Positions 1-11,407 of a stretch of DNA of 64,000 nt are shown piece by piece. Source of the stretch: Sclerodactyla briareus (Eukaryota > Echinodermata > Holothuroidea > Dendrochirotida > Sclerodactylidae). A program made the position numbers and the translations under genes. The notes beneath the pieces are model-generated. The model worked only from the letters and a program-made list of their open reading frames with translations. It had not been told where the DNA came from and did no database searches. The DNA lies in contig JAODTK010005065.1 of NCBI GenBank assembly GCA_026419785.1, positions 62,001 through 126,000 of the forward strand, in the 5' to 3' direction. Positions within the stretch are counted from its first letter, which is position 1, and the number at the start of each line of letters is the position of its first letter.

Positions 1-1376
1 TGAACAACTAGAAGGATGTTTTTACGCATGACATTATAATGGGTATGCAAGTTGTGCAGTCGGAGCACGGAGGGCATGGAGGGCTAGCTCGGGTGTCTGA
101 GAGTGGGAAAGTTTTCATGAACGCTGTATAGTGCAAATAATCTTCTCCCGGGGAACTACAGATGACAGTTGATCAAACTGTTCCAGTGTGTGTTTCTACC
201 CTCCAGAATATGTAACCCTATTCCCCCCCCCCCCCCTCATAGCCCTGGTTTCCGCTCAAATTATCATTGTAGCTAATGATAAGCCTTTAAAATTTTAAAA
301 CCCCACTTGGAAATGACCAGTGCCATTAAAATACTTCCCCCCTTCCCCCCTTTCAAGTAGTCTGTGTAAGGACCATGAGGTCTTGTCAATTGCCTGTTTT
401 CCTCTCCAAAGATGTACCCCGACCCACGTACCCCCTGCTTCCCTTTCCCCTCAAATCATGTATAAAGCCAATAGTAACCCTCCATATTATTATTGAAATT
501 CCACAACGTAGCTGTGCCATTCCCATAGAGCTCTCGTTTACAACAACAGTCCAGACCATTCCAGAGGCCGTCAACACATCTCGCTCCAATTTCCAGCCAT
601 TGGTGACCTATAAATGTGTGAATAGATGTTGAGTCTTATTCCCAACGGATTGCATTGTCCAAATTACTTTGGAGTTGGGGAAGGGGGAGTTATTTGTCTG
701 TCAACATATCACGCCCCGGTTTCTGTTGCTGTGAAAACTGGTAACCCAGCAAGAAAGGTGTTTTGAGTTTTATTCTACCTTGTTCGGTTGTTTCATGGTA
801 TCATAGTCAGGAATTACCATAATTGAGATTTCCAGAAGCAAGAGGAGAGAGGTTCGGTGGGGAGGTATGGCAGTGCATGTTAGGGATAGAGAAAAAAAAA
901 AAGGTTCTTAATCAGTTCGACTAATCCTACACGTACGGCATATTGCCCGCAGCTACTAAGACGTTACGATTGCGCTTATTAGTTAAGTGCCAGTAGCACA
1001 GGTCAATGGAGTGTCTGGCAAATGGATTATTGTGCAAGGAAAACTTGGGTGCACCATCTGTTTTAGGCAGTAACTTGAGGTACAGCCCCCTACACGAGAG
1101 TACCGTAATTGACTTTTGATTCGTCATAAAGAGGCGAATCCAGTCATCACAGGAACGACCAGAATGAGGTCTAAGTAGGTCATCGGATGTATTTCTTCTA
1201 AACGAACATTTTTTTCCATTACGTAATCCTTTAAAATGTATCGTTTTCGAAATATCGATGATAAGAGATTGCCTGACCTTTTTCACCCTATTGACCTTTT
1301 CCGACTAATTTAGTTCATGCCACAATATTCCTATCACCTACCGAACCATCTTATCCTGAAATTATGTCACACTCTG
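1..1376. repeat. Duplication block A, part a, copy 1
   Basis: This stretch matches 34640-36000 in the same orientation, base for base over long runs with scattered small indels. One shared stretch is the one around GCATTATAATGGGTATGCAAG. The match ends near 1376 (CACACTCTGA in both copies). No coding sequence is recognisable. A 14-base C run lies at 223-236. Matching was done by eye, so no percent identity is given. Confidence 0.85.
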
Positions 1377-1995
1377 ATGAAAAGTGATGTTATTACAGGT
1401 GGGGTGTCAAACAAGATGAGCTATACGCTTTTTGCCCGAGTTGCATCACAACTGTATAAGTGACGATTTTATTTCATTTCGATTTTGAAAACCTCATTAT
1501 CCAGCAAATTTCATTTTTTTCCCTCATTGATAAAAGTGCCTGTTTCCAGATAATATATTGACCTCCTAACAGGGTTGAATCTCCCTGTTTTTTAGTTTCA
1601 TTAGGTAGAAAAAGATATGAAATTATCGCAAAAGTGCTGTTTGAGATTTCTGTAATTTCGATATTTTAGAAATAGATGAAAATGAATGAATCAATGAATG
1701 GACAAATCGTAATGCGAGCTAATGCGAGTTAACCGAGTTACTTCTCCATACCACAGCTGAAGTTATTTCCCATGTTCTACTTCTGCATCATACTCATAAG
1801 GTGAAAATCTAGTACCTGTATCCACATACCAAAGTCGATTAACGTGTGTCCTTACAAGCTTGTGGTATTGTATGATAGACCGAACTCGCTCTCTGGCGAT
1901 TTAGATACCTGTTGGGGAAGGGTGGTGCCTTTTACATCGAAAGCACACACGCGGCTGCAATGTGGTTGGTACTTACTAACCTACCTGAAGAACTA
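1377..1995. other. Unrecognised stretch between duplicated parts
   Basis: No gene, repeat unit or RNA is recognised here. In copy 2 the matching interval (36000-39420) is filled by unrelated sequence including a CA microsatellite and a GGGCCC repeat. The two copies therefore differ completely between parts a and b. Confidence 0.5.
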
Positions 1996-3025
1996 GTCGA
2001 CTCAGTGAGATTCGAAGGACAACTAGAAAATGAATTTCAACGAAGTACAACGGAGAGCGCATCGTGGCCGCCTCCCCAGCTCACGTGCACAGGTATGAGC
2101 GATACCGAAATCGGATCCTGAGTGGTTGGCTGGCTGCATATTGAACTTCTCTTCACGTCCGTCTAATGGGGCGTAGAATGAGAGGGTATAGTCTTCAGAG
2201 GGAATCATTCACTCCTGCCTTACTAAACTTCAAGGGGAGGGAACAATGGGTATAACATGTAAAGAGCTTCGCTACACCAGAAATCTCCTAGTAGAGGAGC
2301 CGATCGGTTCACTTTAGAAGGGGGGGGGGGAGTTTGTAATTCTTATGACCGGCAGGATTTTTTGTGTTCTTGCCGAGCAGAGGATCGAACCTATCCGAGG
2401 CCCAGCAAGGATGCAGACCGGGGCTACTGCACATATTGTCCGCTGCGACTCCTTCACCCGGTACACGAAATAAGGCGATGCCTCTCTGGCGGTACCTAAC
2501 GTACCTTATTGTGGGGGGGGGGGGGGCAATCAAAACGCAGACGGCAACTTGCAAATTTCCTCTACCCTCTCGTGATAATGCGGATTAGCCTGGCATCATC
2601 GTTTCAGAGCGCCTATTGTGCGTAATATCCGGGTTTGTACTGGAATGACCTTCGCCCATGTTGATATTGTTTTAATGAGATTATAATATCACTGAATCTG
2701 TCTTCTGGGCTTCTGTAACTTATCAACTCTCCCCGTAGCGGTCCTTCTAATTAGAGTGTTAACGTCAAGCGGACATTGCCACGGGCTTCGTAAACACGAA
2801 ATCTCAAAATTCATGGGAGAGGGTCAACAGATACATGGTTTTGACGACATTAACAATGGTACCAGAGTTGACAGTTGAATAGAATCTGACAGAGAGACGG
2901 GGAATCTTGGCCAAAAACAAAACAAAACTAAATTTCAAGTGTATTTCGTCGCTGGTAGATACTGACGTCGGTGAGGAGCACCTACCGGGCGGCCTACCGC
3001 CCCCCCCCCCTCTCCTCCATATTGA
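1996..3025. repeat. Duplication block A, part b, copy 1
   Basis: This matches 39421-40420 in the same orientation, starting at CTCAGTGAGATTCG and ending in a C run after GGGCGGCCTAC. It contains a SINE-like unit (2340-2575) and three homopolymer runs: G at 2320-2330, G at 2513-2526 and C at about 3000-3010. The runs differ in length between the copies. No gene is seen. Confidence 0.85.
2340..2575 (-). repeat. SINE-like dispersed unit, possibly tRNA-derived
   Basis: Read on the minus strand, the stretch contains GGTTCGATCCTCTGC, which resembles an RNA polymerase III B box. About 60 bases upstream is a weak A-box-like AGTCGCAGCGG. The unit continues through TACACGAAATAAGGC and a poly-G tract to GCAACTTGCAAAT. 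Partial copies lie at 39790-39950, 48010-48200 and 61670-61860, and its core is amplified as the 63-bp minisatellite at 19752-20058. The tRNA arm pairing is poor, so a tRNA origin is only an inference. Confidence 0.5.
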
Positions 3026-3820
3026 AACCTCTTCCACCATTTACTGATCAACTTGACTTCGCCATGCCCGACAACCCAAGTTCTCCAAAGTCACTGCAAG
3101 CACACAGAAAAATTCAGGGGCCTCACAATTGTTAAACTGCATTATTTTCTCACTAGTTATCATACCTTAACAAAAAGTACATGATACTGATGGGAAAAGG
3201 TTTCTCTTTCAGAATATGTTTTCCGTGAAATGGCGATTTGTGGTTCAAAATGAGTCATATTAAGGACGGACAGTCTGAAACTTTGTTCTGAAGTGTACGT
3301 TTAAATAAGTCTCCATACCTACAGTGTTGCTCACTGTGGGTGAAGCCATATAGGGGGTTCACACACGTAAATATATATACTTTTTCGCTCCAACGTTGAA
3401 ATGACGGAGGTGAAAACTGCGTAACTGTTACGATTATACCAACAGAGCTGAGATGTTTCTTTTCACTCCGCGTGAACCTAAGAGATCGGATGAAGGGTTC
3501 TCGAGTTAGGAAAGAATGAATGGAATAAAACATGGAAATTCGTTGATGTTATACAGTAATACAGCTCAAAATGCTTTTTCAGAAGTTAAAAAAAATGACG
3601 GAGGATAACTCGACAGTAAACAGAAATATTTATGTATAAACAGGAAGAACACAACTTCATCAATCCAATGCTGTGTGAACCTAGTTTGTAAGCATTCTGT
3701 TAAGTATCCGAAACCATTAGGGAAGGTAAAAAAGAGGGTTATTTTAGCCTCTTTCAGGTGAATTTCAGGTCGAAGGGCACTTCCGGAGCGCGAGTTTCAA
3801 AAAGGTTTCAATATGTTCCG
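3026..3820. other. Copy-1-specific stretch inside block A
   Basis: In copy 2 the part b C run is followed directly by CCACAGCCGAGACAGC (about 40440). Here 800 bases separate the two. I recognise nothing coding or repetitive in the interval, so it is either an insertion in copy 1 or a deletion in copy 2. Confidence 0.55.
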
Positions 3821-3821
3821 T

Positions 3822-4526
3822 CCACAGCCGAGACAGCTAATGGCGGCGCCTTCACATGACGACTGCCACGCTGCAGCTCATGAGGAACACCAGTCGACAT
3901 CAACGATATAGTTATACTAGTCGTATCCAGTTCACATGCATGGTGTGAATAAGAGCCTGACAATTGAGGTCGTTTGCTTGTCAGATTCGTTTCCTGTCAG
4001 TCTGCTAACCCATAAACGTGCACCTATCAGGGATTTTCAAAATGGAAACCTGGTTACCACGCTACTGGAATAATTGAACCTCTTTTTGAACTGGGTTGGC
4101 TCTCCAATTACAGTGGCTGGTATAACCTGAGCCTTGCGACTCTCCAAGCCCGCATTACGAGTATAGATGAGCCGGGGGTAAGGGCATGTCTGTGGGGTTC
4201 AGTTCCGCGTATCGAATGGGTCAGATCAAGGATTTTCATCTGGACTGGACGATCGGGCAACCTGTTCCGGCCCTCTTATCAACCTCGTGTGAACGATCAA
4301 AAAACATGTCTACCTGCTCCACCAATTGCATGCCGAAGGCAATCCATCCGGGCATTACCTGCCATCATATTCGCACGCGGCATGGAAGAGGAGTTTCTGT
4401 CGGTTAGAATCAAACCCGCACATGTCCCCACTCCCTCGACAATGAAAACACTTCAATATGAGTTCCTATGCCATTTTCATTTACATTTTTTTACGTCACA
4501 TGTATTGGCGAACTGACGTATTGCGG
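3822..4526. repeat. Duplication block A, part c, copy 1
   Basis: This matches 40428-41125, with shared stretches such as GCTGCAGCTCATGAGGAACA. The match stops at CGAACTGACGTATT in both copies. Short open frames exist on both strands, but none keeps a conserved protein in both copies and I recognise no domain. Confidence 0.8.
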
Positions 4527-5258
4527 TATCCACAAGTCTTGAATTCCTCGGCGCATTGCTGCCATATGGCGTAATTACTCATATCAAAATAACTAGGCTG
4601 ATAATAATTAGGTTATCATCACTCATCAACGACGCTAAATTTCAATGAAAAAGGAATAGAGTCCCATCCATAAGCGTGATTAGAAGAACAACATCTTAAA
4701 AAAGGAAACTAACAAACAGCACGAATTGTACTTGTTCTCGTTTTCCAGCAAAATGATTTGGATGATAGATTTGAATGGACCACTTTTTTTTCTGGCTACC
4801 CGCCTTGAGACGGTGTTCCCGCACATTGGGACCTCACGATACTGCAACCAGCCATGAGACTGTATTTTTAGGCAGATACCAGAATTCTTTCACATCTATC
4901 ACGTCCCACGAAGTAGGGTCACTGAAAGCATATGTTCGTTTTCTCATCCCTCGGACTGAGTCATTAGAGAAATATGTGCCTTGTGGACTAGACAAACGAA
5001 TTGACCGATTTGAGCATTAGTTGGCCGATTTTTTTTACGTCGTAAAACCACAGGAAATTGGCTGACCTCATTTCGTGGGAGATCTTTTACGGTTTTCCGA
5101 AGAAAAAAAAAAATGGAGGATATATTTGCCAATCCTGGTCCCATTGAAATGTTTCACAATTGGTTTCAAGGTCAATTGATCTATAGAGTTCAACTTTAGC
5201 AAAGAATGGTGCAATTCAATGTTCAACATCCCTAAAATGAGGGTGATAACCGCAAGAA
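4527..5258. repeat. Duplication block A, part d, copy 1
   Basis: This matches 42830-43640 closely and 16025-17330 more distantly, so it exists in three copies. The shared anchors are TTTCACATCTATCACGT and GAGGGTGATAACCGCAAGAA, the latter only in copies 1 and 2. No protein or RNA is recognised. Confidence 0.8.
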
Positions 5259-5995
5259 TGTAAAATACCTGTATGGAGTTCCCCTAATTATGTTTCCTAT
5301 TTAGTCAGTTCTCAACCTGACCGGAAATACCGGAAATGTTTCGTCAGCGCTCCACTGTGGAACCCTCTATGCTCTACCCCCGGATGAAGGTCGGTGACGA
5401 TGACCCTTCCAAGCTGTCATCCACCGTTGTGAACCTCGTGCCTCAGGCGTAGCAGTACCCGGAGCCAGGTTCAGTCGACAGCCTCCTCTTCCAGACTGCT
5501 CTTGAGCGTCCCCTCAGTAATTGGAACCCCCAGTGTTTCCTCAGCGGTAGTTGCATCCACCCTCAGAAATGCAGATGGCGACGGAAAACTGCGTTGCCGT
5601 CAACCGAAATGCCCCGTCGGTGCCAGGCGTCCTTGCCGCAAGGGGGTCTAGCTCCACAGTTAATGGTATGCTGTTGAGGACGAACACTATATAACTAATA
5701 ATTTGTCCACACGACCAGCAATTTCCACCCAATAATTATGTGATGCATGCAACTCGTACAATTATTAATGAACATTCCACCATAAATGTAACACTTGGTA
5801 ACTCAACAACTCTCTAATAAAATCCTTAATGTCAGCTTTACGTCCAATCGGCAATCGTCTATTGGGTTGGACACCTATAACCCAGTACCTAACCCTCTAA
5901 TTTCCTTCCAACAATTCTCGTTACCACTTACTTCAAATCCCTCAAAACCAACCAATTAATATATTTCCATCTACAATTCGCTATTAATATTACGA
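5259..5995. other. Unrecognised, with a GC-rich patch
   Basis: Bases 5330-5700 are richer in G, C and CpG than the neighbours. Open frames there are short and match nothing I know. The patch could be a decayed exon or part of a mobile element. Confidence 0.4.
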
Positions 5996-6009
5996 CACAA
6001 TTCTGCCAG

Positions 6010-6010
6010 G

Positions 6011-6046
<36 letters not shown>

Positions 6047-6048
6047 TC
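6010..6048. repeat. (AAT)n microsatellite
   Basis: About 12 tandem AAT triplets. They are followed at once by TATTTATATAGCGC and later by CAAGGCGCTTTACAGAT. This is a motif pair I have seen next to AAT microsatellites in marine invertebrate repeats, so the microsatellite is probably the tail of a dispersed element. Confidence 0.9.
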
Positions 6049-6197
6049 TAGTATTTATATAGCGCTATATCACCAACTGCTGTCAGTACCAAGGCGCTTT
6101 ACAGATATTACCCTGATCATAGGAACCGGTACGCCCTCCGACAATCCCTGAGAGTAAGTTGCTGCCATTATAGGCGCAGGTTGTACTCAAGTTCCTC

Positions 6198-6240
6198 ACA
6201 GGTCCCCAATTACGCCTGGGTGGGGTAATTGGGGACCTGT
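6198..6240. repeat. Perfect 16-bp inverted repeat (hairpin)
   Basis: ACAGGTCCCCAATTAC at 6198-6213 is the exact reverse complement of 6225-6240, with an 11-base loop between them. No T run follows on either strand, and no gene ends here. Confidence 0.95.
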
Positions 6241-6290
6241 AATCTGTAATATGCCCCTTTTTCGCCCTATAAAATTTCCCTAAAAACATG

Positions 6291-6837
6291 AAATGATACT
6301 ACTCACTCGGAAGTATATAGTGACTTCGCACAGAATCTCTGATGGTCCGACGAATCTTCTCGAACCGGCCAGCTGGAGTTCGGGTCTCGGTGCAGACGTG
6401 GAAAAGCGGCCCCAATCCGGCCAAAACTACCGCGAAATACAGACGCCTAATATTGCGACGTGTAACTGTTTCCCAAGAATAATCAATTGCCACTCCCGGA
6501 ATAAACAACAATCCCCTGGGCTAGTCTACACGATAGATATTCTGACCGCACCTCCAGCCGCTCCAGGTGGAGTGCCCGTACCACTCCCTTTACAAAATTC
6601 AGCCTCCTATGCCAGTACATGCCGAACCTATCTTATCCAATTCTTAGTCAAATCCTAATCCCTACAATAAAACAAACTTGGCGCGCGTCCAAATCTATCC
6701 TCGAGTCGAGGCTCTACCGAGTTACGTAATACTCGGCTCCCCTCGCCCCTCTTGGCCCTACGGATGCTCCCAGATACCAGAACCTGTATGTTGTTTGCAA
6801 TTTTATTAATTACCTCCAAGTCACACATGACAGTCAG
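6291..6837. other. Unrecognised stretch before block B
   Basis: Open frames on both strands are short and unsupported by any domain. The homology with the second copy of block B begins just after this stretch. Confidence 0.4.
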
Positions 6838-7310
6838 TCCCATCACTGAAAGACAATGTGGGTTCCTTGCACCTATTCCGAGTTACTGGAATATCTGATA
6901 CTCCATATCTTGAAAAATTGGTTAGAGCATACGACATCACAGCGTATGACGAACCTCCGGAATGACCATACAAGATCGCCCGTAGTACTTCGCGTTCAAA
7001 CAGTTCAAAGCGCATGCTCGAAGCATTGGAACAAAAAAAAGAGGCCCAACGACATGTTTACTGCTAGACCTTTCGGTGGCACTTGATGCTATAGATCATG
7101 CTACTCTCCTTCCTTTTTCGCTTTTTAAATCTCGTGGTGAAGCCCACTTATTTCCGCTATGCTTTCTTCTAAGACTATGGTCATCTGTCCTGTTCCGTTT
7201 AGCGCTTTCGGAAGGCATTTCTCCTGAAATATGGCGATAAATAAAGGTTTTCATAATTAGTAGGAAGACCGCCAGCAGGCACCGTAGTGAATACATAGCC
7301 TATAATGTCT
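6838..7310 (+). mobile_element. LINE reverse transcriptase remnant, block B copy 1
   Basis: At about 7057-7107 the plus strand reads LLDLSVALDAIDHATLL. This is the reverse transcriptase A motif of CR1/L2/Jockey-like LINEs (usual form LLDLSAAFDTIDH). The catalytic aspartate region is followed almost directly by the element's 3' end (TTTTTAAATCTCGTG onward), so the middle of the polymerase has been deleted. The same deletion is present at 54684-55250, whereas 21130-22620 still has the middle part. It is a dead, 5'-truncated copy. Confidence 0.75.
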
Positions 7311-7439
7311 AAATAACTTCACTGCTTACGCTCAAGAATCGACTGAAACATTTTTCATGTCATTCCAAATATTTGTTCATTCGCATTTCGGGCATGTTTA
7401 CATAATCAGGCCAAATAAAATTCTATTATAACCAGTGTT

Positions 7440-7935
7440 ATTTAAGAAAATGCATGCAAGGAGAAAGTTCAGTGAAATTTCAGGCAGCCTCAACGAAATA
7501 GTGTACTCTCTATAGTAAGGAAAAACAGTTTAGTGAAAAGGGGTCAGGAAGGACAAAATCCTCATGAGACAATCTGAAGCCACAACATCTCAAAAGAGAG
7601 GAACATCTCAGATGACTAAATAAGTCGCCCACAATTCTTGAAAAAGAAATCAAAACTGTTCTGAAAGCATCAATTTTCTTAGATAGAACAGCATCCTCGG
7701 GAAGGCTATTCCACTCATTAATAACTATCTGCGAGGAGATATACTTCCAAATGTACAATCTACAGCGTTCACCACGAAGCTTGAAGCAATGACCCCTATT
7801 GGTGGTAACTTCGGAAACTCAAAGGAATAGTGGAAGGGGAACCCTCGAATCCAGGAACAATTTTAAAAACCTGAATCATATCACCTCGAATTTGTCTCAG
7901 CTCGATTGAAGTTAGACGAGGATATACGAGGATTT
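7440..7935 (-). mobile_element. LINE 3' end, antisense, block B copy 1
   Basis: The minus strand reads VINEWNSLPEDAVLSKKIDAF at 7640-7710, preceded by GDMIQVFKI-like sequence with frame changes (7870-7900). This is the C-terminal tail of CR1/RTE-type LINE polymerases (VxxWNSLPEEVVxAxSVxxF). The paired copy at 55440-56080 extends further upstream, to RRAT-type sequence. Both are 5'-truncated and broken. Confidence 0.75.
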
Positions 7936-8040
7936 TCCGCGAGCTCTTGTGTTGCCAGTAGTAATTTCCCCCCACGTTCGGTCTCTGCTGCCGTTATGCC
8001 TATAGCATCGTGAGCTCAATTCCCCTCTCGTGTCGTCTTA

Positions 8041-10080
8041 TCATCCTCCATGTTTGGTATACTGTGCTATTAATGTCCTTCCGCAATTCTCCTTCCACAA
8101 CATGAGGATGAAACCTCCCTGGTCTGTGCACGCACTGCACGGCCACCAGTCGCATCCTCCAATAATTGGTTTAGTGAATGTATACTTCACTTGACGGCTT
8201 GGGTCACTGCCCACGCCTTTCTGCCCCGTGAGTCCCACTCGAGGAATTGCCTCCTGCATGCAATATGCGTGTATGCTATTATCATATGGAAGTTTCACGG
8301 TTGAACGGTACTTGAGCTGATCTGTTTAACTTACAAACATTCCTGCTGTTACAGTCCAACTATAATGTATCATTGAGAGGGGTCAGTGTGGAAACACTAC
8401 ACCAACTGAATCATCAGCCGATCATAATCGCCCTTTCGGTCTGATTGATATGTAAGACTGATCCTTGTATCATAGACGGCCTATTCCACCAATATCATAT
8501 ATGAAAGCAACTCGGGAATCGGACAGGACTACATTGTAAAGAGTAAAAGTAAAAGGATGGAAAACATTTTCTGTTGTAGAGGTCCCCTCTCCTTGTTGAA
8601 AACTGTTAAATGTGCTACGTAGGGGGTTGAAGCCTTTCCGGTGATGGCTATATAACATGTTCATGCTTATGATAGCACTATCGCATCCGCTTTTTATACG
8701 TTGCATATCGATAACATGTTCCACATCTCGGTGTCTTACAGTCACTACTGATACTGAATCTTCCGATTGTTATGTTTTAGGGTCTCTAACTCTGGATCGT
8801 CTCTCTGTCATGTCTTCGCTCAGTAGATCAATCGCTTTGCAGGTGCCCAGAATGCACTGAGCATCGCCCAGGCATTGTTTGCAGTGACGATACATTCTGC
8901 TATTGTGGTGTACAGTCTCGAACGCTCCTACGATACCGTCCGAATGGCTGTAGTGCTTTGAATCTCCCTGGTTTTTATTATCTACTTGTGGGTCTTTCAG
9001 TAGCTCCCAGCAGTTTATCGATGTCATCGTTCATGACACGTAGTCCCTCCTGTAGCCGCTACCTGTGCCTTTCGTTCTCCTCTTGTAATTTTTCTTCACG
9101 TCAAATCAGCTTCACGCTTTCTCCTCCTCACAAAAACGGTCATATTCTACTCTCAATTCTTTTATTCTATTCTCTAATTTATTCTTTCTCATTAATCTCT
9201 TAATATTTCACTTTTCTCCTAGCTCTGCTTGTCTTATCTTTAGTGTTTCCTCTGCTTCTCGTATCTCTTGTTTGGTTCTTTTTTCTTCTGCATCCAGTTG
9301 TTCTTGCAGTTTCCGTTTCTCCTATCTACCTAATGTCTAGTTTTCCTGGCTTCCTTGATCTTTCCCTGCACCCACCCAATAAACTATTCTCTTGTGTTGC
9401 ATCAAATCAGCAATTCTACTCTTCAGTAAGTCTCTTCGGATTTTCGCCACTGTTGCCACTTCTTTGAATGTGTGGCCTTGATGACCCCGTAGGTAGCACG
9501 GTCTACAGATCTGCAAATCTTCGAAGTTTGTGCTGCAGAACACTGACAGTTTCTTTGGGTGTGCCTGACATATCGGTGCCTCCGTCAACGATTTCAGCTT
9601 CTGGATGGTGAGATTTGCTGCTCCAGCGCGGCTCATAGCGAATATGGTAGGATGGTGGTCCCTGCAACCACAACTTGAGGCATGCAATCCATGACATATC
9701 TCACAAAGAAAGTCATTACACCTGAAACAAAAAGCACTTGCATCCAGTTTCTTCCTGCATTGAATGCAGGTACGCTGAGGATCACCGTTGACAGACTTCT
9801 GGATTCGGATGAACTCGATTATGTTTGGGTGTTGAAGTCAGTCCAAAGTCCATTGATGCCATCTTTGGGAGAGTGTGCTGTTCCCTGCAGGTCACATACT
9901 CAATTCCTTTGTCCCCTCTTTGACGATCATCTTCAGACAATCATGGCAGTTTCTGTGAAAGGGGCACGGAAGGTCTTCGGTTCCTTCATTCTGCTCATGC
10001 ATATACAAAACACTGTAAGGACTTCTCGTCCAATGTCCTTCATAAGGGCTGGCCGATAGCCAATCTGGTTAAGTCTCTTC
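8041..10080 (-). pseudogene. TRIM-like RING/B-box/coiled-coil gene, copy A (broken)
   Basis: The likely product is a tripartite-motif E3 ubiquitin ligase. In order on the minus strand: a RING remnant (about 10030-9885, with CICMSRMKEPKTF), B-box 1 (about 9770-9660, CIQCRKKLDASAFCFRC), B-box 2 (9570-9472, CQAHPKKLSVFC then C-x2-C and H-x2-H), a charged coiled coil (about 9440-9060), and a C-terminal region sharing RQVKYTFTKP with copy B. That last part could be a propeller-like domain, but I cannot assign it. A good splice acceptor (TTTTCTTGTTTCAG) precedes the coding part, so there is a 5' intron. The position where copy B has its start ATG reads ATT-G here, one base too long. Several further single-base frame changes and stops occur. 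Copy B lies at 58447-60558. Either this is a pseudogene or the assembly has uncorrected indels. Confidence 0.75.
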
Positions 10081-10817
10081 CTGAAACAAGAAAACCATGT
10101 TTTTGCAGAAAGATTTACCTCCGATTACCTCCGTTGATGGGGCTCTGTACTGTAGATCCAACGGTTCGTAACCCCATAAAACGATCCGCGCTTATTTGTG
10201 CCCTCGAACAAGACACTTATTCTCTATTGCCCTCCCCAGAGGGTGAATTTTCTCCATTGTAGGTGAGAGTTGTACTCAGCCCCTCGTGAATAGTTAGGCC
10301 CAAAACCCATACGCAGTTAATGGATTTGCGTTCTGAGACCTACCGATTTGTTTCAGTAACATTGAAGTGACTCTGAAACATCGTTATTGCGTGTGTCGTT
10401 ACTGTCAATTAGCGAGGGAACGTTTTCCACTCGTTACTTACTATGACCTTCAACGTTTTAAGGACCTTCTGGTAATCCATATTTGTACGTCCTCTGAACA
10501 CCGATTATTTGTTAGCGGTGGAGTAATCAATACGTGTATACTCTGATATCAACAAAGCCGTTTGACGAAATTTGGGGCTAAAGTTGTCGAGACATTGTAT
10601 TTATGATTTTAAGTCGGTCCCCACTCCCTGAATAACCCGTCGGCCCCAAACAATATGGACCATCTATTCTCAAAAGACGTCCACCATCCAAGCGTGGAAG
10701 CATTGTTTCTTCTGCCTGCCACTTGATCGGTTATCGGAGAACCTTCCAGCTGTAATCAGCCCTGCCCTACGAATAATAATCAGTGTTGTCACACCTCAAT
10801 ATCATCAAAGAAAGGTC
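10081..10817. repeat. Upstream region of TRIM copy A (block B)
   Basis: This matches 60559-61520, the region upstream of TRIM copy B. Shared runs include TCGTTACTGTCAATTAGCGA. It probably holds the 5' intron and promoter of the TRIM gene. No TATA box can be assigned with confidence. Confidence 0.65.
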
Positions 10818-10848
10818 ATATATATATATATATTATATATATATATAT

Positions 10849-10880
<32 letters not shown>

Positions 10881-10891
10881 ATCTATATATA

Positions 10892-10936
<45 letters not shown>

Positions 10937-10957
10937 ATATATATATAGATATATATC
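10818..10957. repeat. (TA)n microsatellite
   Basis: About 140 bases of TA repeats with regular phase breaks (TTA, TAGA). Open frames across it on both strands are a by-product of the repeat. At the matching point of block B copy 2 (61530-62250) there is a SINE-bearing insertion instead. Confidence 0.95.
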
Positions 10958-10969
10958 ATAGACTGGGAG

Positions 10970-11407
10970 CACAACAAGCGCCAAAAACACGGAGTCCGGT
11001 TCACATATTCAGATATCGCGACTGCTACAACCACTATTCAGTGAATTCATGACTCCACATGTCAATCCGAGGTGTCTACTGAATTCAGGCTCGCATGAAA
11101 CAAAGTCCTAATGCCACTGCCGAGGTAAGCAATAACTCGGTGGCTCCCACGTTCTTGCCCAACGCCTGGATAAACCCAACAGCACTGTCCAAGGTTACAC
11201 CAAAGGATTGGATCTCAGTCCTTGGTCCATCCGGAAGTGCCTCTCGACTAAGTGCCCCGAGGACTTCACCAAAACCATAAACTCTCCATAATCCAGTCCA
11301 TAACCTTTGGAAAGGGTTTGAGCTATTGTACGCTCTTTTCTCACACCTGTAACGATGGGGAAGAAGCTAGTCAGAGACACAACCAACAACTTCACGCATT
11401 CCCACTT
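10970..11407. repeat. Block B, upstream part, copy 1
   Basis: This matches 62250-62655 (shared GTCCGGTTCAC and CGACTGCTACAACCACTAT). The minus strand has an open frame starting MKLLVVSLTSFF that could be a signal peptide, but the second copy breaks it, so I do not call a gene. Confidence 0.7.

Noticed and set aside
10783-11052. Tyr/Ile-rich open frames
   Set aside because: Direct translation of the TA microsatellite.
11195-11395. Signal-peptide-bearing small protein (MKLLVVSLTSFF) on the minus strand
   Set aside because: The second copy of block B breaks the frame early, and no downstream exon or domain was found.
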